A program made the translations under genes and the position numbers. A DNA stretch of 64,000 bases from the NCBI GenBank assembly GCA_900540685.1, contig UQGS01000003.1, positions 1 through 64,000 on the forward strand, given 5' to 3'. How positions within the stretch are numbered: the first letter of the stretch is position 1; every line of letters begins with the position of its first letter. Of this stretch, positions 8,088-15,945 are shown one piece after another. The notes beneath the pieces were generated by a model. That model was not told where the DNA came from. It saw only the letters and a program-made list of their open reading frames with translations, and did no database searches. This stretch comes from an uncultured Catenibacterium sp. (GTDB lineage Bacteria; Bacillota_I; Bacilli_A; Erysipelotrichales; Coprobacillaceae).

Positions 8088-8465
8088 ATGAGATTAGACA
8101 CAGTACATCATATTGCGATCATTACAAAAGATTATGATCAAACAATTGACTTCTATGTCAATAAGTTAGGTTTTAAGATTATTAGAGAAAATAAGAGAGA
8201 GGATAAACAGGATATCAAGTTAGATCTTCAATTAGGAGAAATGGAGTTAGAAATATTTATTAAAGCTGATGCCCCACTTCATCCTTTCCCTGAAACTGCA
8301 GGACTGAGACATCTGGCTTTTAAGGTAGAAGATGTAGAAGAAACAGTCAAAGAATTAAATGCATTAGGTATTGAAACAGAACCAATCCGTTTTGACACAT
8401 TTACTGGCAAGAAGATGACATTTTTTAAAGATCCTGATCAATTGCCTTTAGAAATCCATGAATAA
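8088..8465 (+). CDS. VOC-superfamily metalloprotein (glyoxalase-I-like)
   Basis: This 125-residue protein has the paired beta-alpha-beta-beta-beta motif of the vicinal oxygen chelate fold. TVHHIAIITKDYDQTIDFY is the N-terminal metal-site strand and helix. LELEIF-like residues (MELEIFI) close the first half, LRHLAFKVEDVEE starts the second, and FFKDPDQLPLEIHE carries the last glutamate. Histidines and glutamates lie at the usual metal-ligand places. Family members include lactoylglutathione lyase and small YaeR/GloA2-like proteins of unknown substrate, and the length fits the latter. AGGAGG precedes the ATG. It overlaps the next gene by 8 bp. Confidence 0.85.
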   Translation: MRLDTVHHIAIITKDYDQTIDFYVNKLGFKIIRENKREDKQDIKLDLQLGEMELEIFIKADAPLHPFPETAGLRHLAFKVEDVEETVKELNALGIETEPIRFDTFTGKKMTFFKDPDQLPLEIHE

Positions 8466-8871
8466 TAGAGAAAAGCTGTTAGAGAACTATGTGCGATTGT
8501 CAGGCATTTCATTTCATAATAACGTTGCCTTTGCACATACTAAGTATCAGGTTAACTGGAAGAAAACAGCACTTACCATGTGGTTAGGTCATATAGTCAG
8601 TAAGAAAACAGAATTCTATGTATTAAGTTTTGAACGTGAGGGGATTACCTTCATGCAATATGATAATCTGAAGTTTCTAGATGGTGTTTACTTCTTTGAT
8701 TATCGTTTTGTGACTGATTTTAAAGTGAAAAAGAAAGGAGCTGAATCAGAGATGCGCTTCATGTATCAAGGAGAGGAAGTCGTATTAATGCTTCAGCGAT
8801 ATGCCCTAGATAGTCCCTGGATAAAAGAATATATGCAGTATTTAGAAGAAAATCACTTTTTTTATGAGTGA
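8458..8871 (+). CDS. Hypothetical protein coupled to the VOC gene
   Basis: This 137-residue soluble protein is unrecognised by me. It has no signal or membrane segment and alternates hydrophobic strands (TEFYVLSFEREGITFMQY, VYFFDYRFVTDFKVKKK), so a compact beta-rich fold similar to a PH-like domain is possible. The start codon lies inside the end of the VOC gene. No separate ribosome site is obvious, so translation is probably coupled to it. It ends just before the lysine riboswitch. Confidence 0.5.
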   Translation: MNNREKLLENYVRLSGISFHNNVAFAHTKYQVNWKKTALTMWLGHIVSKKTEFYVLSFEREGITFMQYDNLKFLDGVYFFDYRFVTDFKVKKKGAESEMRFMYQGEEVVLMLQRYALDSPWIKEYMQYLEENHFFYE

Positions 8872-8890
8872 TAATATGTTATTATGTTGA

Positions 8891-9053
8891 CAAATAGAGG
8901 TGCATGCGTTAAGAATTCATTATTAATGGATACAGCCAGATAATGAAGGGGGAGCAATTGCCGAAGAGACAGGGAACTGTATATGAACTGTTATCTGGGG
9001 GATAAGAGAAGATCTTATTCACTGTCACAAAATATTTGTGGTGCGCTATTGAA
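8891..9053 (+). ncRNA. Lysine riboswitch aptamer (L box)
   Basis: The leader carries the L-box core sequences: AATAGAGGTGC at the 5' side, GGGGGAGCAATTGCCGAAG in the middle (compare the known AGGGGAGCGUCGCCGAAG), then a long stem, and CACTGTCACAAAATATTTGTG followed by GTGCGCTATT at the 3' side. AATAG (8893-8897) and CTATT (9046-9050) close helix P1. Lysine binding to such aptamers favours the downstream terminator. All the downstream genes serve diaminopimelate/lysine synthesis, which agrees. A TATTAT at 8880-8885 may be the -10 of the promoter. Confidence 0.92.
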
Positions 9054-9073
9054 TATAATGAAGACTACTAATT

Positions 9074-9105
9074 ATATTGCAATGGCACCATTGCAATATT
9101 TTTTT
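9074..9105 (+). terminator. Riboswitch-controlled intrinsic terminator
   Basis: An 11-bp stem with a four-base loop (ATATTGCAATG ... CATTGCAATAT) is followed by six T residues. It sits between the lysine aptamer and the first gene of the operon, where an attenuator is expected. Confidence 0.9.
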
Positions 9106-9128
9106 ATAGAAAAATGGAGATGATGAAG

Positions 9129-9587
9129 ATGAACAGTGTGATTACAAGATTAGAGATTGAAGAAGACATTATTCAAGTGAAGTTAATGAATGTTGAAAAG
9201 AATCCTCTCTTTGTGGCTGATGTGTTTGAAACAATTAGTCGTGAAGGTGTGAACATCGATATGATCTCATCAGTCATGCTAGAAGATGAAATGCGTATTG
9301 ATTTCACATGTGATGCAAAAGCACAAAGTGCTTTAAACAAGGCTATTGAAGAAGTTAAGAAAAATCACCCACGTATTGGTGTATTTGCATCTAAGAATGT
9401 AGGTAAGCTTGTTGTAGAAGGTCATATGGAAAATGAAGTCGGTTTTGCAAGTAAGTTATTCAAAGTTCTAGGTGATAACCAAATCCCATTTGCTCAGGTG
9501 ACAACAAGTGAAGTATCTATTTCATATGTTATAGAGAAGAAATATTTAAAGAAAGCATTAGAAAAGATTCAGGAGGAATTAGCATAA
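9129..9587 (+). CDS. Free-standing aspartokinase-type ACT regulatory protein
   Basis: The protein is 152 residues from the ATG at 9129, chosen because GGAG at 9116-9119 fits this start and not the in-frame ATGs at 9114-9123. It consists of two ACT domains, about residues 10-75 and 80-150. FEVTISREGVNIDMIS-like text (FETISREGVNIDMISS) and VGFASKLFKVLGDNQIPF match the C-terminal regulatory part of aspartate kinase. No amino-acid kinase domain is present. In B. subtilis LysC a similar ~160-residue beta subunit is made from an internal start; here it has its own gene. It is probably a lysine-sensing partner of an aspartokinase encoded elsewhere (inference). It is the first gene of the lysine-riboswitch operon and abuts dapA. 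Confidence 0.8.
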   Translation: MNSVITRLEIEEDIIQVKLMNVEKNPLFVADVFETISREGVNIDMISSVMLEDEMRIDFTCDAKAQSALNKAIEEVKKNHPRIGVFASKNVGKLVVEGHMENEVGFASKLFKVLGDNQIPFAQVTTSEVSISYVIEKKYLKKALEKIQEELA

Positions 9588-9588
9588 A

Positions 9589-10488
9589 ATGGAACCAATT
9601 TTTGAAGGTACAGGTGTTGCATTGGTATTACCAATGTTTGAAGATGGAAGTATTGATTATGAAGGTTATAAAAGACAGGTACAGAGAATGATTGATGGTG
9701 GTGTAAAAGCATTACTTGTCAACGGAACTACTGGTGAACCTGCAACTATTGATATTGAAGATGAATTTGAACTTACTAAGATTACAGTAGAAATGGCTAA
9801 GGGTACAGGTGTAAAGGTTATTGTAGGTGCAGGTTCTAACTATACTGCACAGGCTATTAGAAAGGCTAAGTTTAATGCTGAAGCAGGTGCTGATGCAAAC
9901 TTAGTTGTAACACCTTACTACAATAAGACTTCTCAGAGAGGTTTAATTGAACATTATAAGGCTGTTGCTGCTGCAAGTGATTTACCACTTATTATGTATA
10001 ATGTACCAGGTAGAACTGGTATGAAGATCAGTGTAGATACAGTAGTAGAACTTGCAAAGGTTCCTAATATTGTTGCTATGAAAGATGCAACAGATGATAT
10101 TGCCTATGCTATGGAAGTATTAACACGTACTAAGGATATGGATTTTGATTTATATTCTGGATGTGATGATAATATTCTTCCATTTATCGCTGCAGGAGGT
10201 AAAGGTGTTATTTCCGTATTATCTAACCTTTATCCAAGAGAAACAGAAATGTTTGCACAGGCTGCATTAAAGGGTGATTTAGAACTTGCGAGAAAGATGG
10301 CTTATGATTTAAATGATGTATCTAAATACTTATTTATTGATGTAAACCCAATCATGCCTAAGGCTGCTTTAAAGCATATGGGTGTTATTGAAAGTGATAT
10401 GCTTCGTCAGCCTCTTATTCCAACTACAGAAGAAAATAAGAAGTTATTATTTGATGCAATGAAAGAATTCGAAAGCAAGGGTTATTAA
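9589..10488 (+). CDS. dapA: 4-hydroxy-tetrahydrodipicolinate synthase
   Basis: DapA condenses pyruvate with aspartate semialdehyde in the first committed step of the diaminopimelate/lysine pathway in the cytoplasm. Its 299 residues include the GTTGE motif (45-49 region), YNVPGRTG with Y137 and R142, and the Schiff-base lysine K165 in VAMKDAT. All catalytic residues are present. The ribosome site AGGAGGAATTAG lies in the end of the preceding ACT gene, one base away, so the two are coupled. Expression is expected to fall when lysine binds the upstream riboswitch. The length is normal for the family. Confidence 0.97.
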   Translation: MEPIFEGTGVALVLPMFEDGSIDYEGYKRQVQRMIDGGVKALLVNGTTGEPATIDIEDEFELTKITVEMAKGTGVKVIVGAGSNYTAQAIRKAKFNAEAGADANLVVTPYYNKTSQRGLIEHYKAVAAASDLPLIMYNVPGRTGMKISVDTVVELAKVPNIVAMKDATDDIAYAMEVLTRTKDMDFDLYSGCDDNILPFIAAGGKGVISVLSNLYPRETEMFAQAALKGDLELARKMAYDLNDVSKYLFIDVNPIMPKAALKHMGVIESDMLRQPLIPTTEENKKLLFDAMKEFESKGY

Positions 10489-10489
10489 G

Positions 10490-11236
10490 ATGAAAGTATT
10501 AGTATATGGTTATGGTTTAATGGGCAAGAAAGTAGCCCATGCAGTGATGAATGATGCAGATTTAGAATTAGCTGGTGTTGTATCTCCTGTGTTTGATGTA
10601 CAGCCAGAAGTACCTGCATATAAGTCATTAGATGAAGTACAGGATGATATTGATGCAATTATTGATTTCTCACATCCTGCCAATCTAGATAGTATTCTAT
10701 CTTATGCATTAAAAAATAAGTGTAAAGTTGTATTCGCTACTACTGGCTTTAGTGCCGAAGACTTAAAGAAGATTGAAGAAGCATCTCATGAGATTGCTCT
10801 CTTCCAATCTTATAACACTTCTTATGGTGTGGCTATGATGAATAAGATGGTAAGTGAATTTGCGAAAGAATTCTTTGAACATCATTTTGATATTGAAATC
10901 ATGGAAAAACATCATAATCAGAAGATTGATTCACCATCAGGTACTGCAGTGATGTTATATGATGGTATTAATAATGCTTTAGATGATTCATTAGAACCTA
11001 CTTATGATCGTCATTCTATTCATCGTAAGAGAGAAAGAAATGAAGTAGGTATTTCATCTATAAGAGGTGGGACAATCTTTGGTGAACATACAGTAATGTT
11101 TGCGGGACAGGATGAAATCGTAGAAGTAAAGCATACAGCTCTTTCTAAAGAAGTATTTGCGAATGGTGCTGTTGCTGCATTAAAGGCATTAATGAATAAA
11201 GACAAAGGTTTATTTGATTTAAAAACATTATATTAA
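10490..11236 (+). CDS. dapB: 4-hydroxy-tetrahydrodipicolinate reductase
   Basis: DapB reduces the DapA product with NAD(P)H to tetrahydrodipicolinate. Residues 6-12 give the nucleotide-binding glycine pattern (YGYGLMG). The catalytic segment is EKHHNQKIDSPSGTA with H141, H142 and K145. At 248 residues it is on the short side; many homologues are 250-270. It starts one base after the dapA stop. Later pathway genes (dapD/dapH, dapE, dapF, or an aminotransferase or dehydrogenase shortcut) are not in this operon and must lie elsewhere. Confidence 0.96.
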   Translation: MKVLVYGYGLMGKKVAHAVMNDADLELAGVVSPVFDVQPEVPAYKSLDEVQDDIDAIIDFSHPANLDSILSYALKNKCKVVFATTGFSAEDLKKIEEASHEIALFQSYNTSYGVAMMNKMVSEFAKEFFEHHFDIEIMEKHHNQKIDSPSGTAVMLYDGINNALDDSLEPTYDRHSIHRKRERNEVGISSIRGGTIFGEHTVMFAGQDEIVEVKHTALSKEVFANGAVAALKALMNKDKGLFDLKTLY

Positions 11237-11246
11237 GGGGAATGGT

Positions 11247-12548
11247 ATGGTATTACAGACACAGTTTGCTGATATAAAAGGCAATGATTTATATATAGAT
11301 GGTATTAAAGCATCTGATCTCGCAAAACAGTATGGCACACCACTTTATGTTATGAGTGAAGGTCATATTAGACATCAGATGAATGAATTAAAGACAAAGT
11401 TCATGGATAAGTATGAAAAGGCACTTCCATTATTCGCATCTAAGTCTTTTAGCTGTCTTGCAATCTATAAGCTTGCAAGTGAATATGGTATTGGAATTGA
11501 CTGCGTATCTGCAGGAGAAATCAGTATCGCATTACGTGCTGGATTTAATCCAGATAAGATCTACTTCCATGGAAACAATAAGCTTCCTTCAGAAATTGAA
11601 TATGCATTAAGTCATGATGTCACTCATTTCGTAGTAGATAACTTCTATGAAATTGAAAACTGTGAAAAGATTGCAGGTAAACTAGGTAAGAAAGTAAAGG
11701 CTACTTTAAGAATTGTACCTGGTATTAAAGCTGGTGGTCATAACTATATCATGACTGGTCATAAGGATACTAAGTTTGGCTTTAGTTCTCATTATGGCAT
11801 CTATTTAAAAGCTATTCAGAAAATCTTAGAGTCTGATAATATCGAATATGAAGGTATTCATTGTCATATCGGTTCTCAGGTATTTGATTTATTCGCCTAT
11901 GTGAATGCAATGCTTCAGTTCATGAAGTTCGTAAATGAAATCTATAATACATTTGGTGTTGTAACAAGTAAGATCAATGCCGGTGGTGGTTATGGTATTG
12001 CCTATACGAAACAGGATGAACCACTTGATTTTGAATCTATTACATCAGAAATCATGAAAGTTATTTATAATGAATATGATAGTCATGGATGGGAACGTCC
12101 AGCTGTTATGATTGAACCAGGACGTTATGTTGTAGGTAATGCAGGTATTACTCTTTATACAGTAGGATGTATTAAAGAAATCCCTGATGTACGTACTTAT
12201 GTCTCTATTGATGGTGGTATGTCTGATAATATCCGTACACCTTTATATGATGCGAAATATGATGGTATTGTCGCAAATAAAGCAGGAGAAACAAAGACTA
12301 AGACTGTAACAGTTGTAGGTAAGATCTGTGAAAGTGCTGATATGATTACTAAGGATCTGCCAGTTACAGCTAATATTATGCCAGGAGATATTTTTGCAGT
12401 ATTCTCTACAGGCGCATATAACTACTCTATGTCTTCTAATTACAACCAGTTACCTAAACCAGCTGTAGTATTCACTTATGAAGGTGAATCAAGAGTCGTT
12501 GTAAGAAGACAGACATTTGATGATCTAATTTTATTTGATGAAGAATAG
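11247..12548 (+). CDS. lysA: Diaminopimelate decarboxylase
   Basis: LysA is a PLP enzyme that decarboxylates meso-diaminopimelate to lysine. The 433-residue protein has the PLP lysine K66 in FASKSFS, the glycine-rich phosphate-binding loop INAGGGYGIAY, a substrate/PLP motif EPGRYVVGNAG, and a C-terminal ICESADMITKD segment with the active-site cysteine. It is the last gene of the lysine-riboswitch operon, 10 bp after dapB, and is followed by an intrinsic terminator. Having both DapA/DapB and LysA under lysine control means the cell must keep diaminopimelate for its wall by balancing these steps. Confidence 0.97.
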   Translation: MVLQTQFADIKGNDLYIDGIKASDLAKQYGTPLYVMSEGHIRHQMNELKTKFMDKYEKALPLFASKSFSCLAIYKLASEYGIGIDCVSAGEISIALRAGFNPDKIYFHGNNKLPSEIEYALSHDVTHFVVDNFYEIENCEKIAGKLGKKVKATLRIVPGIKAGGHNYIMTGHKDTKFGFSSHYGIYLKAIQKILESDNIEYEGIHCHIGSQVFDLFAYVNAMLQFMKFVNEIYNTFGVVTSKINAGGGYGIAYTKQDEPLDFESITSEIMKVIYNEYDSHGWERPAVMIEPGRYVVGNAGITLYTVGCIKEIPDVRTYVSIDGGMSDNIRTPLYDAKYDGIVANKAGETKTKTVTVVGKICESADMITKDLPVTANIMPGDIFAVFSTGAYNYSMSSNYNQLPKPAVVFTYEGESRVVVRRQTFDDLILFDEE

Positions 12549-12555
12549 TCATGAG

Positions 12556-12583
12556 GAGATAGCAATGCTATCCCCTTTTTTTA
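12556..12583 (+). terminator. Terminator of the dapA-lysA operon
   Basis: GATAGC / GCTATC with a three-base loop and outer G-C pairs is followed by seven T residues just after the lysA stop. Confidence 0.85.
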
Positions 12584-12616
12584 TGCATAAATATATATAA
12601 TATAATTACCGTTACT

Positions 12617-12748
12617 TTGAAGAAAGTACCATTTTAGGGTAAAAAAAGATTGAAGAAAGTCACATTTTTGGTAAATAAAAGATTGAAGAAAGTTATATTT
12701 TGGCAGATAATAAGATTGAAGAAAGTTATATATATTTAAAAAGCGAGG
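12617..12748. repeat. Four tandem 33-bp direct repeats
   Basis: The 11-mer TTGAAGAAAGT occurs at 12617, 12650, 12683 and 12716, exactly 33 bp apart each time. The rest of the unit is similar but not identical: a T-rich block, a GG, then an A-rich block ending in AGA. The fourth copy decays after its first half and runs into the ribosome site of the following ATPase gene. The array fills the whole gap between the lysA terminator and the ATPase. It is not a CRISPR array, since there are no unique spacers. Confidence 0.9.
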
Positions 12749-12757
12749 AGGTATTCT

Positions 12758-14089
12758 ATGTTTTTTAAGAGAAAGGCGTATGATAAGCTACTTGAATGGA
12801 AGCATAATTATTCAGATCGATATGCAGTTCTATTAGAGGGAGCAAGACGTGTTGGTAAGTCAACTATTGCGGAAAATTTTGCGAAGAATGAGTATAAGTC
12901 ATATATTTTGATAGACTTTTCAAAGACAACAAATAATATTCTTGAATGTTTTGATGATATAGGAAACCTAAATATATTTTTTCTAAGATTGCAGGCTGAA
13001 ACAGGAATAACATTATATGAACATGAGTCTCTTATTATTTTTGATGAAGTACAGTTATTTCCTAAAGCAAGACAAGCAATTAAACATCTTGTTGCAGATG
13101 GTAGATATAGTTATCTAGAAACAGGATCTTTGATATCAATTAAGAAGAATGTAAAGGATATTCTTATTCCTTCAGAGGAAATGAAGATTCAGATTTACCC
13201 AATGGACTATGAAGAATTCTGTACTGCCACAGGTAGTAATTATGGATTGTTGAAAGATATATATAATATGGGTAAAGCCATTGGTCAGGCTACAAATCGT
13301 AAGTTAATGAGAGATTTGAGAATATATATGGCTGTTGGAGGAATGCCACAAGCTGTAGAAGCCTATGTAAATGGTAAAAACTTTTCAGAAATAGATATGG
13401 TCAAAAGACAGATTATTAATCTGTATGAAGAAGATTTTAAGAAGATTGATGCTTCTGGTAGATTATCAGCTATGTATCATTCAATACCTGCTCAGCTCGC
13501 AAAAGATACAAAAAAATATCGCATAACAACTGCGATAGGTAAGAAGAATAATGTAAGAAGTGAAGAATTGTTGTATGAGTTGATTGATTCAAAGACAGTG
13601 CTACCATGTTTTAATACAACTGATCCTAAAGTGAGTTTGGCAGACACAAAAGATTTTGATAGTTATAAGCTCTATATTGCAGATACTGGTTTGTTTGTCA
13701 CACTTATGTTTATTGATCGCCCAGCAACAGAAAATGAAATATATGCAAAACTATTGTCTGATAAGTTACCTATTAATCTTGGTTATTTGTATGAAAATCT
13801 AATGGCTCAGATGATTGTGGCATCAGGAAGAGAATTGTACTATCATACTTGGAATAAAAAAGGAAGTACACATTATTATGAGGTTGATTTTCTAGTATCA
13901 GATGGAAGTAAAATCAATGTATTTGAGGTAAAATCTTCAGGTATTGGAAAACATGAATCAATCAATGAATTCTGTAAGAAATATTCCAACATTGTGAATA
14001 AATCATATTTGATTTCACAAAAAGATATAGGCAAAGAGAATAGTCTATTGTTTAGACCATTTTATCTTGTTTGCTTTTTAGTTCAGTAA
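12758..14089 (+). CDS. AAA-type ATPase with DUF4143 C-terminal domain
   Basis: This 443-residue protein has a Walker A motif at about residues 28-36 (GARRVGKST), a Walker B LIIFDE near 92-97, and a sensor-like YLETGSL near residue 119. The C-terminal DUF4143 domain has YEVDFLV and, about 15 residues on, FEVKSS, a D/ExK-like pattern reminiscent of PD-(D/E)XK nucleases. These ATPases are common, often mobile, and of unknown role. AGCGAGGAGG precedes the ATG. The gene is isolated between the lysine operon and a zinc-ribbon gene, behind the 33-bp repeats. Its patchy distribution is known; transfer here is a guess. Confidence 0.88.
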   Translation: MFFKRKAYDKLLEWKHNYSDRYAVLLEGARRVGKSTIAENFAKNEYKSYILIDFSKTTNNILECFDDIGNLNIFFLRLQAETGITLYEHESLIIFDEVQLFPKARQAIKHLVADGRYSYLETGSLISIKKNVKDILIPSEEMKIQIYPMDYEEFCTATGSNYGLLKDIYNMGKAIGQATNRKLMRDLRIYMAVGGMPQAVEAYVNGKNFSEIDMVKRQIINLYEEDFKKIDASGRLSAMYHSIPAQLAKDTKKYRITTAIGKKNNVRSEELLYELIDSKTVLPCFNTTDPKVSLADTKDFDSYKLYIADTGLFVTLMFIDRPATENEIYAKLLSDKLPINLGYLYENLMAQMIVASGRELYYHTWNKKGSTHYYEVDFLVSDGSKINVFEVKSSGIGKHESINEFCKKYSNIVNKSYLISQKDIGKENSLLFRPFYLVCFLVQ

Positions 14090-14137
14090 AAATAATATAT
14101 ACTATATTTATGTTAATAAAGTGAAAGGTAAAATCAT

Positions 14138-14806
14138 ATGGAAAAACAAATGAAATGTAGTCATTGTGGGCAGGTTTTTACTACTATTCCAGATAGAAAT
14201 AGCTTTGGAGAAGTATGTCTATGTAATACCTGCTTACAACAAGTACCTAATCTCACAATCACATCAACTAAACTGAAAAGTACTCATCTTTCTACAAAGC
14301 AGCTGGATGAAGCTATTCAGGCAATTGATCAACAGTTAGATAAAGGTCATTTTTCTCAAGATATCAAAGAAGGAATTCATACATATTTTGATAAGTATTA
14401 CAAACAACGTCAAAGTATGGATGAACAAAAAGAAATCAACTCAAAACTAGATCAAATCATAGAAAAAAATACTTCTAATGATTCGATGACGGAAGATAAG
14501 TTCACAGAATTATTGGAAGAAAGAAATAATGATTATAATTTAGATTCTATTTTAGAATGTAATGATCTTTATGAATATGATGTAGTTACTGTTCATGATT
14601 CTCATGGTAGGACAGATACAAATAATTTAAAGAAGATATTAATAAGATATAGTGTACAGGGCTGGAGACTAAAGACAGCGTTCACAAATGAAATAGGCAG
14701 TAATATGGTAGGTGGTGCTATTGTAGGTGTGGGTGTAGGAAGCAATAGCACAAGTGATGAGGTTGTACTTATTTTTGAAAGAAAAATAAGAAATGCGAAG
14801 AAATAA
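14138..14806 (+). CDS. Zinc-ribbon protein with a DUF4177-like C-terminal domain
   Basis: The N-terminus of this 222-residue protein is a zinc ribbon with CSHCG and CLCNTC pairs in the first 33 residues. A charged, helix-prone linker (about 45-125) follows. The last ~85 residues start YEYDVVTVHDSHG and include WRLKTAF and a glycine-rich VGGAIVGVGVG stretch, similar to DUF4177. There is no signal peptide. Weak spacing (about 49 bp) separates it from the ATPase gene, so it may be cotranscribed. The function is unknown; the ribbon suggests nucleic-acid or protein binding. Confidence 0.6.
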   Translation: MEKQMKCSHCGQVFTTIPDRNSFGEVCLCNTCLQQVPNLTITSTKLKSTHLSTKQLDEAIQAIDQQLDKGHFSQDIKEGIHTYFDKYYKQRQSMDEQKEINSKLDQIIEKNTSNDSMTEDKFTELLEERNNDYNLDSILECNDLYEYDVVTVHDSHGRTDTNNLKKILIRYSVQGWRLKTAFTNEIGSNMVGGAIVGVGVGSNSTSDEVVLIFERKIRNAKK

Positions 14807-14809
14807 TGA

Positions 14810-14833
14810 TAGACCGAGCGATTGCTCGGTCTA
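14810..14833. terminator. Bidirectional hairpin between convergent genes
   Basis: A perfect 10-bp stem (TAGACCGAGC / GCTCGGTCTA) with a four-base loop fills the gap between the zinc-ribbon gene and the end of the convergent hydrolase gene. It lacks a long T run. Confidence 0.75.
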
Positions 14834-15754
14834 TTAGTCTACATATTTCTCTAAGAAATGAGTAATATTGCTTTGAACAAGTTTCTTCTCTTTATGATAA
14901 GATTCGCCATGTGCGGCATCATTCACAATAAGTAATTTCTTTTCTGCCTGACAGGCATTATAGAGTTCTAATGCCATGTAAGTAGGCACAAAGTGATCCT
15001 GGTTACCATGTATAAATAATGTAGGTGTTTTAGACTTCTTGACTTGATTGACTGCACTGGCCTGTTTGAAGTTATACCCTACTGTCTTTTTAGATAATAA
15101 TGTGGCACTAGGAAGTAATAAGAATGGTGGACATCCTTTATTCTTTAAGTAGTATTTGAATTCATCATAAGCACTTGTATAGCTGCAATCAGCGACAATA
15201 GCTTTTACACTATCCGATAATTCTTCACCACTTACCATGAGTACTGTTGCCCCACCCATAGATATACCATGTAAGACAATGCTCATAGGTTCATTATGGA
15301 AGTATTCTTCCATTTCTTTAATCCATTCTAATATATCTAAACGGTCCAGCCATCCAAAACCAATATAATGTCCTTCTGACTGTCCATGTGCTCTATTATC
15401 TGGAAGAAGGATATTATAACCAAGTTCATGATAGAAACGAATATAATAGGCAAACTCACGATAATGGTAAGAATGGAATCCATGAACACAGATCACTAAT
15501 TTATTAGAATCAGGATAAGGAAGGAACTGCCCTTCTAGCTTTAATCCATCATAAGAAGTGATTTCCATATCAATAAATGTCTGATGATCTAGCCATTGTT
15601 TATCATCTTCACTCATTGGATGTTTTAATCCTACTTTTTCTTTTTTACGTCTTGTACATACTTTTTCTATCGCAATGCGCCCTGCTGCAAGATAAGTGGC
15701 AGATGCCGCAGCGGCTGCACCTATTGTACCAATAACTACATTCTTCTTTTTCAC
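14834..15754 (-). CDS. Alpha/beta hydrolase, membrane-anchored
   Basis: This 306-residue protein has an N-terminal hydrophobic segment (about residues 5-25, rich in alanine) that anchors it or directs secretion. The hydrolase core has the oxyanion-loop HGF at 91-93, the nucleophile elbow GISMGG with S165, an acidic residue in HGNQDHFVP, and the catalytic histidine in NDAAHGESYH. This is the pattern of the esterase/peptidase-like group that includes YqkD-type proteins. The substrate is unknown. The gene is single and divergent from the ywlC-atp operon, with about 190 bp between the starts. Confidence 0.88.
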   Translation of the reverse strand: MKKKNVVIGTIGAAAAASATYLAAGRIAIEKVCTRRKKEKVGLKHPMSEDDKQWLDHQTFIDMEITSYDGLKLEGQFLPYPDSNKLVICVHGFHSYHYREFAYYIRFYHELGYNILLPDNRAHGQSEGHYIGFGWLDRLDILEWIKEMEEYFHNEPMSIVLHGISMGGATVLMVSGEELSDSVKAIVADCSYTSAYDEFKYYLKNKGCPPFLLLPSATLLSKKTVGYNFKQASAVNQVKKSKTPTLFIHGNQDHFVPTYMALELYNACQAEKKLLIVNDAAHGESYHKEKKLVQSNITHFLEKYVD

Positions 15755-15945
15755 GACAAAAATGCCTCCTTTTATTCATTATATAAGATATTCTATGAAG
15801 AATTCATGTACAAACAATTAAGTTTGAATAAATAATTGACAGATATATGAATTTGTAAGTAGAAAAGGGTATCTTATAAAGCGATAAATATATGTTTTTA
15901 AGAAAGTTTTTGTGTTAGAATAGTAACCGATATGAGGTGATTTTA

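Noticed and set aside
8887..8892. A perfect TTGACA taken as the -35 box of the lysine operon
   Set aside because: It lies at the very start of the aptamer; a -10 17 bp later would be inside the riboswitch, so the promoter must be further upstream.
12648..12738. Repeats as a small coding gene
   Set aside because: The frame is open through copies 2-4, but copy 1 has a stop, and no start codon with a ribosome site exists.
12617..12748. 33-bp repeats as a CRISPR array
   Set aside because: There are no unique spacers of equal length; the whole unit repeats with drift, and no cas gene is near.
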